From contig JAPTYO010000008.1 in NCBI GenBank assembly GCA_036873135.1, positions 30,716,761 through 30,780,760 of the forward strand: DNA of 64,000 bases, in the 5' to 3' direction. Positions 21,875 to 34,645 of the stretch are shown in pieces. Within the stretch, counting starts at the first letter, position 1; the number at the start of each line of letters is the position of its first letter. The notes under the pieces were generated by a model. The model had not been told where the DNA came from. It ran no database searches and saw nothing but the letters and a program-made list of their open reading frames with translations. Made by a program: the position numbers and the translations under genes. Source of the stretch: Clarkia xantiana subsp. parviflora. Taxonomy: Eukaryota; Streptophyta; Magnoliopsida; Myrtales; Onagraceae.

Positions 21875-23576
21875 ATAAACATTTATAATTGTTGGATGGT
21901 TGGAGAGTATGAAGAGAGCAATCCTTTCATTATACTAAACATGATAAGAAGGTTGCTTAACCATTACAAGGATGGAGGCTCCTTTATATAGGAGACCTCT
22001 AGTACTAGAATGCAAAACTCTACGAACATTAGGGACTAAAGTGCAAATACTAGAACTAACATAATTAGATAATAACCCCCATATTAGATATCCTAATATT
22101 CCCCCATATTTTCCTTCTTCTTCTTTCTTTAATCCAAAGCGCATCCCAATCTTCAACAATTCAAACCAAATCAATCTTAAAAATGGAGCAACCAAACTCC
22201 AATCTTCAACAAAAGCTCAAAAGCTTCAATATCCAATATCCAACAAAACCTGCAACGTTGAATCAAAAAACGAATCTTCAAGGTCCACCGTGCTCACAGA
22301 GGTGAACACCCACTTGTAGCCTTCATGGTCTCTCAGAGGTGTGATAATCCAGGTGTAGCAACAATCGGTTGGTCTTCATCATGCTCTCAGCGGAGTGATG
22401 ACAGCCACCTATGGCCTTGAATCTTCAAAAAAAAAAAAAAAATTGAACGGAAGATGAAGTTCCAATGTCTCAGTCTTACTGCGAAGCTGAGGTTCCTATG
22501 TTTCAATCTTCCAGAAGGTGAAGTTCCTATGTCTCTGGTGGTGAGGTTCCAATGTTTCAACCTTCTACAATGTTCAACAAAAGATGAAGCTCCACACTTC
22601 AATCTTCAAAATGCCAAGGTATATGCATACCCGTTCTTTAAATTGGCCCCCGAAATTCAAATTTCGGAGATCCTAAAAAAAAACTGTCCTCAAAACAACT
22701 ACATGCTCCACAAAGTCGGCAAAAATGCCCCAAAACATCGAAGAATTCCATCTTGAAATCTTCAAATCTTCAACAAATTCAACTGAAAACCAGTTGAAAT
22801 TCAACAATCCAAGCTTTCCAAAGCTCGAATTCAACATATCGTATCAAAACCACAGCAATACAACTCCAAGCATCCAAATTTCAGCAATTCCATGCAAATT
22901 CAGCACATTTCAGCAGAAATTCAGCAATTACAGCAGAATTTCAGCAACATTCAGCAACAGCAGAATTTTGACAGCAACAGCTGAAACTTTCAGCAACAAT
23001 TTTACAGCTGAAAATGCAAGCAAATCACAGCACATATCCCAGCTGTCATCAACAAACATCAACAGCAGAATTTGACAGCAGCAGATATCAACAGCAGCAG
23101 CAAACCAATGAAACAGTAACAGCAGAATTGCATCAATTCAGCCGAATCATAACAGTAAGATTCGAACAACCAAATCACCTCGGAATTTGACGTATAATAT
23201 ATCAATGGAATCGGGAGCTCGAGATGATTCCGAAAAACTAAAAACCGCGGAGATTGGACGTCGGGAAGGTGGCGCGTGGCCTTCACGCGCCGACGGCGAC
23301 TGGAAATTGCGGTGGCGCGTGTGAGCGCGTCCGGTGGCTGATGGGGTCGCTGGAAACGTTGAAATGCTCGCCGGAGGTTGCTGGGTTGATTGGTGATGTC
23401 GATTTTGGAAGAAGAACCACAATCGAACGGGGATTATTTGGGGTAAAAAACCAAAGCTTACGGCAATGTAAAAAAAAAATCTGGAAAACTAAAAACGAAA
23501 TCTAAATCTAAACACCAAGATCGGTGGCTCTGATACCATATAAACGTTTATAATTTTAGAGAGGTTGGAGAGTTAA
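21875..23576 (-). repeat. Copia LTR/leader segment without gag-pol
   Basis: The two ends share a short palindrome-like terminus (TATAAACRTTTATA) at 23,545-23,558 and 21,874-21,887, which suggests LTR ends. The primer site at 23,527-23,540 follows the first. Between them lie a C/G-richer leader (23,200-23,420), a CAGCAG/AACAGC-rich stretch (22,880-23,120) and an LTR-like part with a TATA motif. No gag or pol frame is present, as in a large internal deletion derivative. Confidence 0.5.
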
Positions 23577-26272
23577 TTATAAACGATTATAATTGTAGAG
23601 AGGTTGTATCTCTTCCTTCATGGCCAAAATCCAATTGGGATCCTTAATTGCTTGCTTGTAGGAGCTTGGCTCATTGATTTTGTCAATGGCAGCCAATAAG
23701 AATTTGTATTGAGGACCCAAAGTGTCATAAGACACATACCTTTCCATGCCAAAAGTGGCATTGGAACTTGACCTTTGTTGAAGCTCAGCAATCCTTGCAC
23801 TTCTCCTTGGTGGTGGTGAGTTGAGTTGTGCAATTCTAAGACTGCTCCTTAGATTAGAGGGTTGGGGTGGATCATCTACAATGGGTGGTTGAGGTGTTGA
23901 AATTTGTTGAGGTGGTGGGACTTCATTGATTGGATTGTATCTTTGTACATCCTCATCAAAGTAAGTTGGATTCTCTGGTGGGAAGTCTTCAATGGATTGC
24001 TTGGCTCCCAAACAAGATGGAATAAGAGTCTTTAAAGCATCCTTGGACATGCTAAATGGGAAGATGTCTTCATGAAAGAAAACATCCCTTGAAACATGAA
24101 ATATTGAGTTGGAAATGTTCATCACAAGGTACCCTTTTTGTGAGGTTGAATACCCCATAAGGATGCATGGTTCAACCCTTGGACTAAACTTGTCATGGTT
24201 GTTCAATTTGGTTGCAAAACATAAGCAACCTATGGTTCTCAAATGATGAAGAGAATGGGCTTTTCCATATAACACTTCCATAGGTGACTTGAACTTCAAG
24301 ATAGAGGTGGGTAGCCTGTTGAGCAAGTAACAAGCATTGAGTATGCAATATCCCCAATGCCTCAAAGGCATAGAAGCTTGAAACCTTATAGCTCTAGCAA
24401 TGTTGAGGATGTCCCTATGCTTGCGTTCAACCCTGCCATTTTGTTGTGGTGTATGAACACAACTTGTTTGATGAAGAATTCCAATTGAAGAAGCAAGTCT
24501 TTGCAAACTGAGTTGATGAACTCAGTCCCATTGTCACTTCTCAAAGTCTTGACCATTGTACCAAACTGATTCTTCACCATGATCAAGAAATTCTTAATGT
24601 GCAAGAAAGTATCACTCTTGTGTCTCATCAAATAGACCCAAGTTGCCCTTTAATGATCATCAACAGTAGTCAAGAAATATTGATTGTTCTTGAAGGTAGG
24701 CACCTTGTATGGACCCCATAGATCCATGTGAATCAAATCAAAAGGCTTTGAAGCAATTGAATCACTGATTGGAAATGAAAATCTAGATTGCTTTGCAAGA
24801 AGACAAATAGTGCATTGTTTGATACAACCATGGGTCTTATTCAAGCCTAAAATATCCAAATGGTTCAAATATTATTCTGAGACATGACCCAAACGCCTAT
24901 GCCATCTCAATACTTCATCCTTATTCCCCAAGCAAGTAGATGCTATCTTCCTTGGGCTTGAAGGCACCACATCCTTCAAGGTTTACAATCCTTTATTCCA
25001 TTGCCCAATCACCATGGACTTGCCACTCAGGCCCTGAAGCAACACATGATCACAAGTAAATATCAATTTGCAATTTAACTGGCTAGGCAACCTAGAAACT
25101 GAGATCAAATTGAACTTGAAATCAGGGACCAAGAGGATGTTAGTCAATGTGAATCCACTTGAGAAAGAGCAAGAACCAACATGGGTTACTTTGCACTTGT
25201 GACCATTTGGCAAGTGCACATATTGGTGATCAGAGTCACTCTTCTTCAAATCATGTAGCCATTCAATTTGATGAATGATATGGTTAGTTGCACCTAAGTC
25301 AACTATCCAAACCATAGGATCACTAGATATACCTGCCATGTTGACATGAGCTTGATCCACATCTTCAAAGCATAGAGGTGTATGATCAAAATGATCATCA
25401 TGGGCATCAACATGTTGAATCCTTTTGTCAGCTGTGCCATGGAAGATCCTCTTGCCTTTGGCTGCCAAATGCTCAATTGCACTTGAGGTTCCACCATCTT
25501 CAACAATGTTTGCTGAGTTCCAATTCTTCTTAGGAGCATTTGGATTGTTTTGATGGATTGGATGATCATATGGGTAGCCATGCTTGTTGTAGCAAACATC
25601 CTCATTGTGACCCCTCTTGCCTCAATAGGTGCAAGTAGGAAGTGGTTTTCCACTTGAAGCATTGAAGTTGCCTCTGCCTCTTCCAATTCCATCGCCTCTT
25701 CCAAAACCTCTACCCCTTGCATATCCTCTTCCATTGCCTCTACCTCATCCATAAGATGGATTCTTCCCAGTGAACAAGGCAGCTGCCTCACCGACATCAC
25801 CAATGGAACCAGAGATGGTCCTTTGGCTCTCTTCTTGTACTAACACAGAGAAGGCAATGCTAAGGGTAGGAAGGGGCTGCCTCATAAGAAAGTTTCTCCT
25901 AATGTGTCCATAGGAATCATTTAGCCCCAAGAGAAATGCCATCAATTTCTGCTTATCTTTGTGTTCATTGACAATGGCAATGTCCCCAGCACATTGGAGA
26001 ACCAAATCATCAATGAAAGCAAGAGCATCCCATAGTTGCTTCATCTTGGCAAATTATTCAGTGTTTGAAAGCACACCTTGAGATGTTTAGTAAATCTCCC
26101 TTGTCAATTGAAAGATTTGGGTTTCATCCACTTTGTCAAACATCTCCTTTAAGTCATTCCAAATGGAAGAAGCAGTAGGGTTGTAGATCAAGCCATTGAC
26201 CAAATCCTTGGCCACAGTGTTCCTTAACCATGCCTTGAGCGCTGATTTGGTATGTTCTGTAGGGGATGCCAT
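23577..26272 (-). pseudogene. Ty1/copia gag-protease-integrase fragment
   Basis: Minus-strand copia polyprotein fragment in several frames. Order: middle and end of gag (NPTASSIWNDLKEMFDK, then LMAFLGLNDSYGHIRRN-type sequence) at 26,272-25,745; a region where the CCHC zinc knuckle should lie (25,680-25,550, broken); protease with VDLGATNHI at about 25,297 where DSGATNHI is usual, so the catalytic Ser-Gly context is altered; a GAG-pre-integrase region with the CIKQCTICLLAKQ zinc-binding segment; and the integrase core (FDLIHMDLWGP) followed by the integrase C-terminus to 23,577. It stops a few residues into the reverse transcriptase (SYKQAIKDPNWILAMKEE). The N-terminal part of gag and all of the reverse transcriptase/RNase H are missing. 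Dead. Confidence 0.85.
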
Positions 26273-27149
26273 CGTTGGAGATGAGTGGGCGTCATTTGGT
26301 GATGGGGAGCCTCGTTTTGCTAAGGAGGCGAGCTTGAGTACTCCCGAGGTGGGAGTACGCGTGTTTCAGCGGGTTATCCCTCCAGGTGATAGGAGGGTTC
26401 GCCCTAGTGAGCCTGAAGATACGCGCGCCTATGCTGAGGGTGCATTTGCTAGTATTGCACCAGTGAGTGTTCATCCTTACTCTAGCTTGTATATGTATTT
26501 GCATCGTTGTTACAACTTTCTTGTTGTATTGTGCTATAGGTTTTTGTTGACGTGGCGAACCTTTCCTCCATCGTGATTGAACTTACTGAGGAGAAGAAGG
26601 CTCTCCAGGAGAAGTGCGACATGCTTTGTCGCGAACTCGCGAGTGCAAAGGAGAAAACGCGTCTCCCGGATGCAAAGGTCATCGACTTGGAGGCGGGTGC
26701 CTCAGTATGCCAGGCTCGAGTTACTACGCTCGAGTCTAAAGTGACTGCCCTTCAGAAGAAGGTGGCTGAGGATGGCGAGATGCACACCCTTGCATTGCAG
26801 TCTGTGCAAGAGAGCGTGCATGGGGAGGGGAAGGTTGCAGGAGTTGTGGAGTACAAGGGCTCCCAGTCCTTCCGTTATGATGTTCGAGAAGGTTTCAATG
26901 ACGTTATGTACGACTTTTACGAGGGTTTTATCGAGCAGGTATATACCATTGCCCCCGACTTTCGTTTTGATTATTTGAGTTTTCCCTTGGACATGTGGCG
27001 GCATTGCGCCTCCGAGATGCGACCACCCCTCAGATTGATGTTGTGTTTGGTGATGATGGTGATGTTCGTGTAGTGGTTGAGACTACATAGGACGGAGTTG
27101 TGGCTGATCCATCTGATGTTGTCGATGCGCCTGATGTGGCATCGGGTTG

Positions 27150-28136
27150 ATTGCTGGTTACTTTCGAACCTTTGTATAGTTTTGCTCTCCGTGTCGGGTT
27201 GAGGTTGTCTTTGGGGTGTTGGTCCCTTGAACCTTTTATCCTTTACGCTTTTGATGTTTGACGTTGTCATATAGACCTGTCATAGATGTTTTAGTAATGC
27301 ATGATAACTTATTAGTAATCTTTCATACCTTTGTTATCGTAGTTGTCCATATGGTTTGGACTGTAGAGTAGAGTTGAGACTCGTCCTCTAAGTGGATATA
27401 GTATCCGTATCTGTAGTAAGGAGACGTGCGTCCCTATGTTTGTGCCCCTCTTGGGTATCCCAAGGTATTGCATAACGTGTAGGTTCGAGTTGGATAGGTG
27501 AGTATTATGCTTGTCGTATTTCATGGGTAGTAACGCGCAAGGCTTTGAAATGACGCTTCGAATTTATGAGTAGTAATGCACAAAGCCCTTATCCCAATAC
27601 TTGGCATTTGCGAGTATTAATGCGCAAGACCCTTTCATACACATAGGAGAGTCGTCTCGAGAGGGCGAGACTTTAGTGTTTACCATATCTTAGTCCACTC
27701 CAAGGCGACGTTGTGACAAGACGCTACTTGTTAATTTTGTGCGTTTTTCCATCCGTTAGTTGGGAACACCCCGCGTAACGTTATTGCAGGGCGTTCTGCT
27801 AGCTAATCCATGTACTTGCCTTGCGATGCTAGTACGCCTCCGCTTGGTTATTCCAAGGGGCGAAACAGAGGGTCGTGTAATACGCCTTGTAGTTTTTACT
27901 CTCTTTTGGGCCATTCCAAAGCGACGTTGTTGGCAAGACACGACTTGCTAATTTGGATGTGTTTTATTTCCACTACTTGGGAACGCCCGTCATAGTGTTG
28001 TTGCAGGGCGTTCTGCTGGCTAATCCATGTACTTGCCATGCGATGCTAGTACGCCTCCACTTGGTTATTCCAAGGGGCGGAACAAAGGTCGTGTAGTACG
28101 CCTTGTAGTTTTTCCCGTCTCTTGGTCTATTCCAAG
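27150..28136. repeat. 3' tail of element C with AAGACGCTACTTG units
   Basis: A non-coding tail after the antisense gene. The start (TGATAACTTATTAGTAAT.TTTCATACCTT at about 27,300) matches E at about 48,370 and resembles the first 60 bp of the window (B). Two longer units at about 27,715-27,930 and 27,935-28,136 repeat GCAGGGCGTTCTGCT.GCTAA and CGCCTCCRCTTGGTTATTCC. The tail is cut at 28,136 by element D. Confidence 0.7.
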
Positions 28137-28652
28137 TGTAAACACTCGATTTTGACCCGGACGTAACGACGTTACACATGATACGTCAAATTCCGGACGC
28201 GTCAAGCCACAAGTCTCCAAAAATGCTCAAGGGCACATTAGGGAAATTATTATAAATATATTTTAAATTATTGCGAATTTATTTAATATTTTCGGAATTT
28301 TTTAATATATATATATAATAATTAGTTTTTACTTTTTATTTTAGAAAATTACCTGTAAGATATTTATCTCCAGATATTATTTTTTATTCAAAAAAATAAT
28401 TATCTGTAAAGATAAATATGCTTAGGAATATTCTCTAGAATAATTATCTGTTAGCATTTTTTATTTGAATTTTATCTGTAATTTGGACTAGGTTTTTAGT
28501 ATAAATAGAAGTCTAGTATTGCATTGTAAAGGACGGTTAGAAAAAAATAAAAACACACATTTTGAAGAAGCCGTGGGAGGAAATAATTTGCTCGCCAAAG
28601 CCTTACTGCTTTTTCCTTTTATGTATCAATTTCTTTTAAGCTATTACTATTA
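28137..28652 (+). repeat. 5' LTR of D, first part
   Basis: Matches 44,414 onward for about 400 bp (CGTAACGACGTTACACATGATACG, here only partly quoted) and includes TATA-like AGTATAAATAG at 28,499. The Helitron nest then interrupts it; the LTR resumes at 36,968. Confidence 0.85.
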
Positions 28653-29970
28653 CTAGGTGGTTGGCCCGCGCTTTGCGCGGTAAGTAAATAATAAATTTAA
28701 TTTCATCGTAATTTATTTTATTATTTATTTTTATAATGCATAATTTAAAAATGATTTTATTAAGTGAATACAAATTATAATGATTTTTTGTTACAGTTTT
28801 TTATTAAATATATATATAATATATACATAAAATAGATAATAATTTGTATATAAAATATATTCACAAAATGCATTATTTTTTAATTAATGGAATTTATTTA
28901 ATAAAAAATAATTATTTAGATAACATTGAATATATATTAATATATTTGATGATTAATTAGTATGAGTTTGTAAAACAATAATATATAAATTTACTGACAT
29001 TTAATGTTAATTAAAGCTGCTCAACTTTAACTTTTTTTATTTTTATTTGTATCTTATTTATCACAAAAATTTAATTGAATATATGTATTTTAATAAGTAA
29101 CTAAATAACTATTACATATATTATGATGAAGTAATATATTATAAAACAAAGTTGTTTCACTATCACTAAGAAGTCAATTATGAATATTATTAGTAAGTAA
29201 AACCTATTCACGTTTTTTTAGCATATAAATATTATATACTTATTTTTATTGTAACTTTAGATATATTATAATTTTAAAAAACGTACATATCAATAATTAT
29301 AGAATAATGAAATTAGAGAAAATATAATTAAATGACTTAGTTATAAATCATTTCTACCATTTTTTTTTCTAATTATATGATTAATTTAAAATTTATAATA
29401 GCTTTTACCGTCAATATTTTTACAACTAAATAAAATTTAGGTAACTGTCATGAGAAAAATGAGTATGGCAAAAAGTAAGCATAAACAAAACATTTGGTTT
29501 TTAGACGTGGTTATACCAAATTATATTGAAGTAACATGTAGATATATTAATTATTTTAATAAAAAAATATGTAATATACTGAAAATATAGTCAATAGACT
29601 ATCTTATAATAAAAATGTTAATATAAAATTAATAAAGATCCACATACTAATTTTCTGAAATACGTATTTTAGTCATCTATGAAAATTAATACATAAAAAA
29701 AACTTAAATAATCATAAAATCAATATTATGTAACTTATGCATGTGAAATAAAGATATGTGATGTTACAAAATTTTTTGTAACATCTTTGAGAGTGAATGA
29801 GGATCTTTGGAGCACTTAGAACTAAACCATGTGGCATGCCACCTATGATTCACTATGGTATGTCATGACATGGACCAATAAAAAATGATTAATTTGACAT
29901 TAGGAAAGATAAAATGACTTAAAAAACTTATTTGTCAAAATGTTGTTAAACTTTTCAAGATTATATTATA

Positions 29971-30639
29971 CTAGCTACTAACCCCGCGCACCGCGCGGGA
30001 GAAATTTCAAATAAAAATTAAATTATTAAATATGAAACTATATATCAACCGTTATTTTAAATTTTAATATATTTTTTTTATAGAAGATTAATTAACAATA
30101 ATGCAATACTTTAATTAAAGTATTTAATACTAACTGTAATTGAAAATTTTTAATAGTAGCGAAATAATCAATATTATATATCATTTTTATTAGATGTATA
30201 ACATAAGTAATATACAGTTGAAATTTTAACATCTACTCATTTTGGTTTGTTGATATTTATTGAATAATTTTAAATTGTTCTTATTTAAATTATTTAATAT
30301 ATTTTACATAACGTGACAAAAAAAGCATATTTTACATGAGTGAATGACTTAATTCTAAAATTCCAGATATCTTGATTTTATTACTTGTAGCTTTTTTTTA
30401 TTAGTAAATATAGATGAACACCAAAGTTGTTATTATTATTTTTTTAGTCAATTATATTATCATTATTATTATTACTACTATGTGGATTTTTTATATATAA
30501 TAATGTATTTGATAACTTAAAACATTCTATTTTAAAGCAAGATTGTTTTGACTTTACAATATATAATATACGTATAATTTTATTTATAGTCATGTTATTT
30601 TTTTAAACATGATGATAATATATATTTTTATTATTATTG

Positions 30640-30673
<34 letters not shown>

Positions 30674-30715
30674 TACGTGGCGGTCTATGAAGATTTTGCA
30701 GTCGAACTATATAGA
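29971..30715 (-). mobile_element. Small Helitron H2 (745 bp)
   Basis: Minus strand: starts TCTATATAGTTCGACTGC at 30,715 and ends CCCGCGCGGTGCGCGGGG TTAGTAGCTAG at 29,971. The flanks are A and T as expected. No coding capacity. Confidence 0.65.
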
Positions 30716-30717
30716 TA

Positions 30718-31274
30718 CTAGCCACTAACCCCGCGCACCGCGCGGGGAAAAATTCCAAATAAAATTTAAACTAAAAAAATTAAGTTATCTTAATTTATTG
30801 AATATGCGACGTTAAATTTTCATTTATTTTTTGGATATTAATTAATTAATAATAATGGATAGGTTGATTAAAATATTGAATACTAATTATTATTTCAAAT
30901 ATTTTATAGTAGCTAAATAATCAATATGATATATCATTTTTATAATACTATAACTAATAAAATAGAAAATCGAAGTAAGAAAATTGTGGTTAGAGTTACA
31001 AATAAGTTTTAAAAAATAAATTCGTTCTAATTGGATTTAAGAAATAAAAATAATTTAAGTATTTTCATAGATATAATATTTTTAAAAAATTAACTATTTT
31101 AACCATTAATCTAAAAAATTGAAGTATATATATGTTTATATTATATTTACGTAGTTGGTCGTAGTAAATTTTATAATAATATGTTTTATAGTTATGTAAT
31201 TTTATATACTGTAATTATTTATAATATATATATATATATATATATATAGATTTATGTAGATGGTGGTAGTAAAT

Positions 31275-31318
<44 letters not shown>

Positions 31319-33410
31319 GTAAGTTTATGTATTGTGATTATATATATAATTTATGGATAGATGTTGAGACCCACTGATTATATCCTTTATGATATATTGT
31401 GATTTAAAGTTGTTTTGAAATAGACCTCAATATTTTTTTAGCACACACGGGGGTTAAAAATATCGAGATTAATATATTTCAATTTAATTTTGAAATATAT
31501 AAATTGAAGGCATACATTCATTAAATTAATTACTAAACAATACTACATATATTATTTTTATAGATACACTTATAAAAATAAGAATAAAATATTTCTTCAA
31601 AAATAATATTTTAGGTTTTTTTTGTCAAATTTAAGGTTATCATATCTAAATATAATTTTACAACAAAATTTATAAATATGATTTATAAAATAATAATAAT
31701 TATTATGTTTCTAATTTTATCTTTTTCTATATTTTTAAATCATTATTTTAAATATATCTTTATAAATGATTTTATAACTATTTTTTGCCAGATTTTACAA
31801 CTAATTGTTTCTTATTTTTGCCACAACTATATATATGCTGTAGTGGTATCTTCAATATATATTACTTTATTATCAATATATAATATATTTATTTATATTA
31901 GTTTTGTATTGATATTTATATAGTTATTTATCATAGGGCCGATATTTTAAGCATTGCATGTCTTATATATAACTAAATAAAAAGTCATCAAAAGAGGTTA
32001 TGAAAAACTCATAAATACCTAAGTAAAATTATTTAACGAAAATATAAATGATGGCAATTAATAGTGACAAAAATTTGAGAATTTTCTTTTTTCGGCCAAA
32101 GAGCCAAAAAAATTAATATTTAATTCTAATTATTATGCGTACATTATTACCTGGCAATCCTTAATTAGAGTATGGTTGTTGACAATCACTAAACTCATAA
32201 ATAAATGAATAACAATTAGTTTATGAGAAAAATCACAAAAACTAAAATAATTCAACTCTGAATATCAAAAAAAGTTCAACTAAATTGTGGTCGCTCATGG
32301 AGTAAGTTATATTTTTTTTTTTTATATATATCGATAATAAATAAACATGTAGCACTTATACGGTGAACTTATTCCAGTTCTCTGGCGACACAAGAATCAG
32401 CAAGCAATGAAACTTTGAATCAAGTCGCTTATGAAAGTGTAAAGCATGAAAGAGTATATAATCGATAAACATCTTGAGAATTTTGAAGAATTGTTAAATT
32501 GTGGAGTTATTTGGACCACAAAACTTAACTGAGTAAAACCTCAGAAGAGATATATATATATATACATAGTTGTAGATTATATATGTATATTATTAATAAA
32601 TATTTAATAATATCCTCACTTTCTATTGATAGGGTGATCCAACATGGAGGATGGATGCATGTTAATATTTAGCCTGCAAAAAAAGAAAAATGAATTGCAA
32701 TTATTTTTTTTAGTTAATTAATGAATAATGATCTAACACCTAACAAAGAGCGCAAATTCACAGTAAGAGGTTTAGAAAATAAAATTGTTACTCTTATAAT
32801 ACCGAGTATGCCAATTCCTTCCATATCCACGACCTTACTGTGAACCTTGATGTTGATGTCTTTGAGAAAAGTGTCGTCTTCTTTTTCGATGATTTCTTCA
32901 CCTCTCAATATCTGATCGGTAATAGAAAATTAAATTAACTTAAAGAAGCAAGATAAATTATGCATGAGGCATTACAATTTGTTCTAAAAAAAGAATGAAC
33001 GATGATATTTGTAATAGTTGAAACATTAGGCGTCTTCTTCCTTATAGTTATATAGTGTATAGAGAATGGGAGTAAAGAGGAAAATAAAGCATACAAAATA
33101 TGTACTTCTCAAATAATAGCTAAGGTAATATGTGATTTGACTTCTAAATTATATTGCATTAAGTTTTATATATTATAATAATACAATATTGAAGGCCGCA
33201 ATGGTTAATTACTTTCATTAACAATGTGATAGGAGATGCACGATCTTCTTATTAAATTTACATAATATATTCGACCTTCTTATTCAATTTACATAATATA
33301 TTATATTACTGCCACGCTTATATACAAATATAAGTTTTTTTTGAATATTTATTATTATATATATTACTTTACGTGGCGGCCTACGGTCTTCCGGAACCAA
33401 ACTGTATAGA
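30718..33410 (-). mobile_element. Helitron H3 (2.7 kb)
   Basis: Minus strand: starts TCTATACAGTTTGGTTCCGG at 33,410 and ends with hairpin CCCGCGCGGTGCGCGGGG then TTAGTGGCTAG at 30,718, two bases from H2. Ends resemble H2, so the two are related. The inside is AT-rich. A short minus-strand frame (32,714-32,908) could be a captured exon fragment, but I do not recognise it. Confidence 0.6.
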
Positions 33411-33632
33411 TAATGAATTTAAATGGAAACTTTTAATTAATTTGTTTCTTTAAATTGCGTAGAGACCAAAATAGGAGATAAAAATACTTCTTAATTTTCA
33501 ATCAATCAATATTATGTATTTAAATTTAGAGAACCCCTATTAAAATCCGTTAAATTAGGAAACGCTGACTGGACAAACTGTCCACGTGTCAGTCATAGGG
33601 CTTCCGATGCCGAATTAATATAATATAGTAGA
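33411..33632 (-). mobile_element. 5' terminal fragment of the outer Helitron family
   Basis: These 222 bp closely match 36,756-36,967. Both start (minus strand) TCTACTATATTATATTAATT and both are joined, at the same internal TAATG site, to a sequence starting TCTATACAG / TTTATACAG. The H3-type insertion into this family therefore existed before the piece was duplicated. Confidence 0.6.
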
Positions 33633-34486
33633 TATCATTTAAACAGGAACTTTGAATTATTTAATTACTTATTTTACGTAGCGTTTAAAATAGAATTGAA
33701 AATATTTTTCTGTATTTGCAGTCACTCAATATTTTATATCTAAATTTGCAGAGGTCTACTTTAATTATGAAACGCCGACGGGGCAAAACGGCTACGTGTC
33801 ACCAGAGAACTATGAACAATCAAATCAATATACTACATAATAGATTATAGAATATTATAGATTAGTTTACACTTAGATTCTTATTTGTCAAAAAGAAAAA
33901 AAAATAGTCGGATTTATTTTTCGAGTTCGTCCAAAAGTTCTTTATATAATTTGTCAAGAAATATACTAATCATGGTAATATTAGCTATGACTAAACTGAT
34001 AAAAATAATAAATTAAATTAACTTTCTAGAAAATAAAAATTATAGAACTATATATGCTAAATAATAACATTATAATGACAAATATCGATATAAAGAAATA
34101 TTGAATATGGTAATATTAGTATCTGATTTCATTTAAGAAAATAGTAATTTACATTTACTTTTCACTTATTAGATTTTTTTTAAAATACATACACTATATA
34201 ATTTTAATCTACATCTATAGGAAATATTATTTAATAAAAATATTATCTTTAAATACGTAGAAACTATATGAATTAGTGTAGTTTATATATGAAGCTTGAT
34301 ATCATCTTGCTAAAAATCGAGTTTTAGAAACGACTACGTTACATGGACACATATTGAATGTGAGGAGTATGGTGATATGGTCTCTTCTTCAAGACCTTGC
34401 CAAATGTTCAAGAGATATGAATTTCAATATCGATATTTTAAAATCTTTAAAGATAATTATAATCACATAAAAGGTACCATAAACAC

Positions 34487-34637
34487 GGTTGGTTGGACCA
34501 ACTGGTAAAGCGAGTTGTGTTCCCCGTGGGCGACCCGAGGTCGAAACCCGCCGGAGACGCCACCTTGGGGAGGACTTTAAGCTTAACGCTCCCGGTCCGA
34601 ACTTGCGAAAGCAATGTAAATATATCAAAAAAAAAAA
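34487..34637 (+). mobile_element. tRNA-derived SINE with 8-bp target duplication
   Basis: A 151-bp element. It has a tRNA-like head with an A-box-like TGGACCAACTGGT (34,494-34,506) and a B-box-like GAGGTCGAAACCC (about 34,548-34,560), a short unique body and an A-tail. It is flanked by ATAAACAC at 34,479-34,486 and 34,638-34,645. Pol III promoter boxes, an A-tail and a target duplication together define a SINE. It sits inside the Helitron nest. The minus-strand reading frame through it is not a gene. Confidence 0.88.
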
Positions 34638-34645
34638 ATAAACAC

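Larger units (their letters stand above)
21875..26273 (-). mobile_element. Rearranged Ty1/copia insertion inside antisense gene C
   Basis: About 4.4 kb of minus-strand copia DNA splits an exon of the C antisense gene. In element order, a gag-to-integrase fragment (26,272-23,577) runs straight into the end of an LTR-like sequence (23,576-23,543), then a primer site TGGTATCAGAGCC (23,540-23,527; the initiator-Met tRNA type usual for copia), a leader, and a terminal part with CTATATAAAGGAG (about 21,990-22,003) ending in TATAAATGTTTATA at 21,875. No obvious target duplication is present. Either two copia pieces were joined, or one element suffered large deletions. Confidence 0.7.
20375..27089 (+). 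pseudogene. Antisense gene of element C, interrupted by copia DNA
   Basis: Same gene type as in A and E, on the plus strand of a minus-strand element; function unknown. The N-terminus starts MSKFFIPTPGVRYC with an acidic DSDFDFESDP... segment, then the conserved domain with RYWVFFRVLCHQQSW and HWEEHYFFAHDVGVTWP. Apparent exons: 20,375-21,259; a short one at about 21,333-21,432; 21,519-21,767 (SSDPKRSKSA basic segment); and one beginning at 21,845 that is cut at about 21,874 by copia sequence and resumes at about 26,275 (STPEVGVRVFQRVIPPGD). The last exon starts at about 26,540 and encodes a coiled coil (LTEEKKALQEKCDMLCRELA). Introns show GT...AG borders by eye. A frameshift at about 20,745 breaks the first domain, and about 45 bp of exon are missing at the insertion. 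Clearly non-functional now. Confidence 0.75.
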
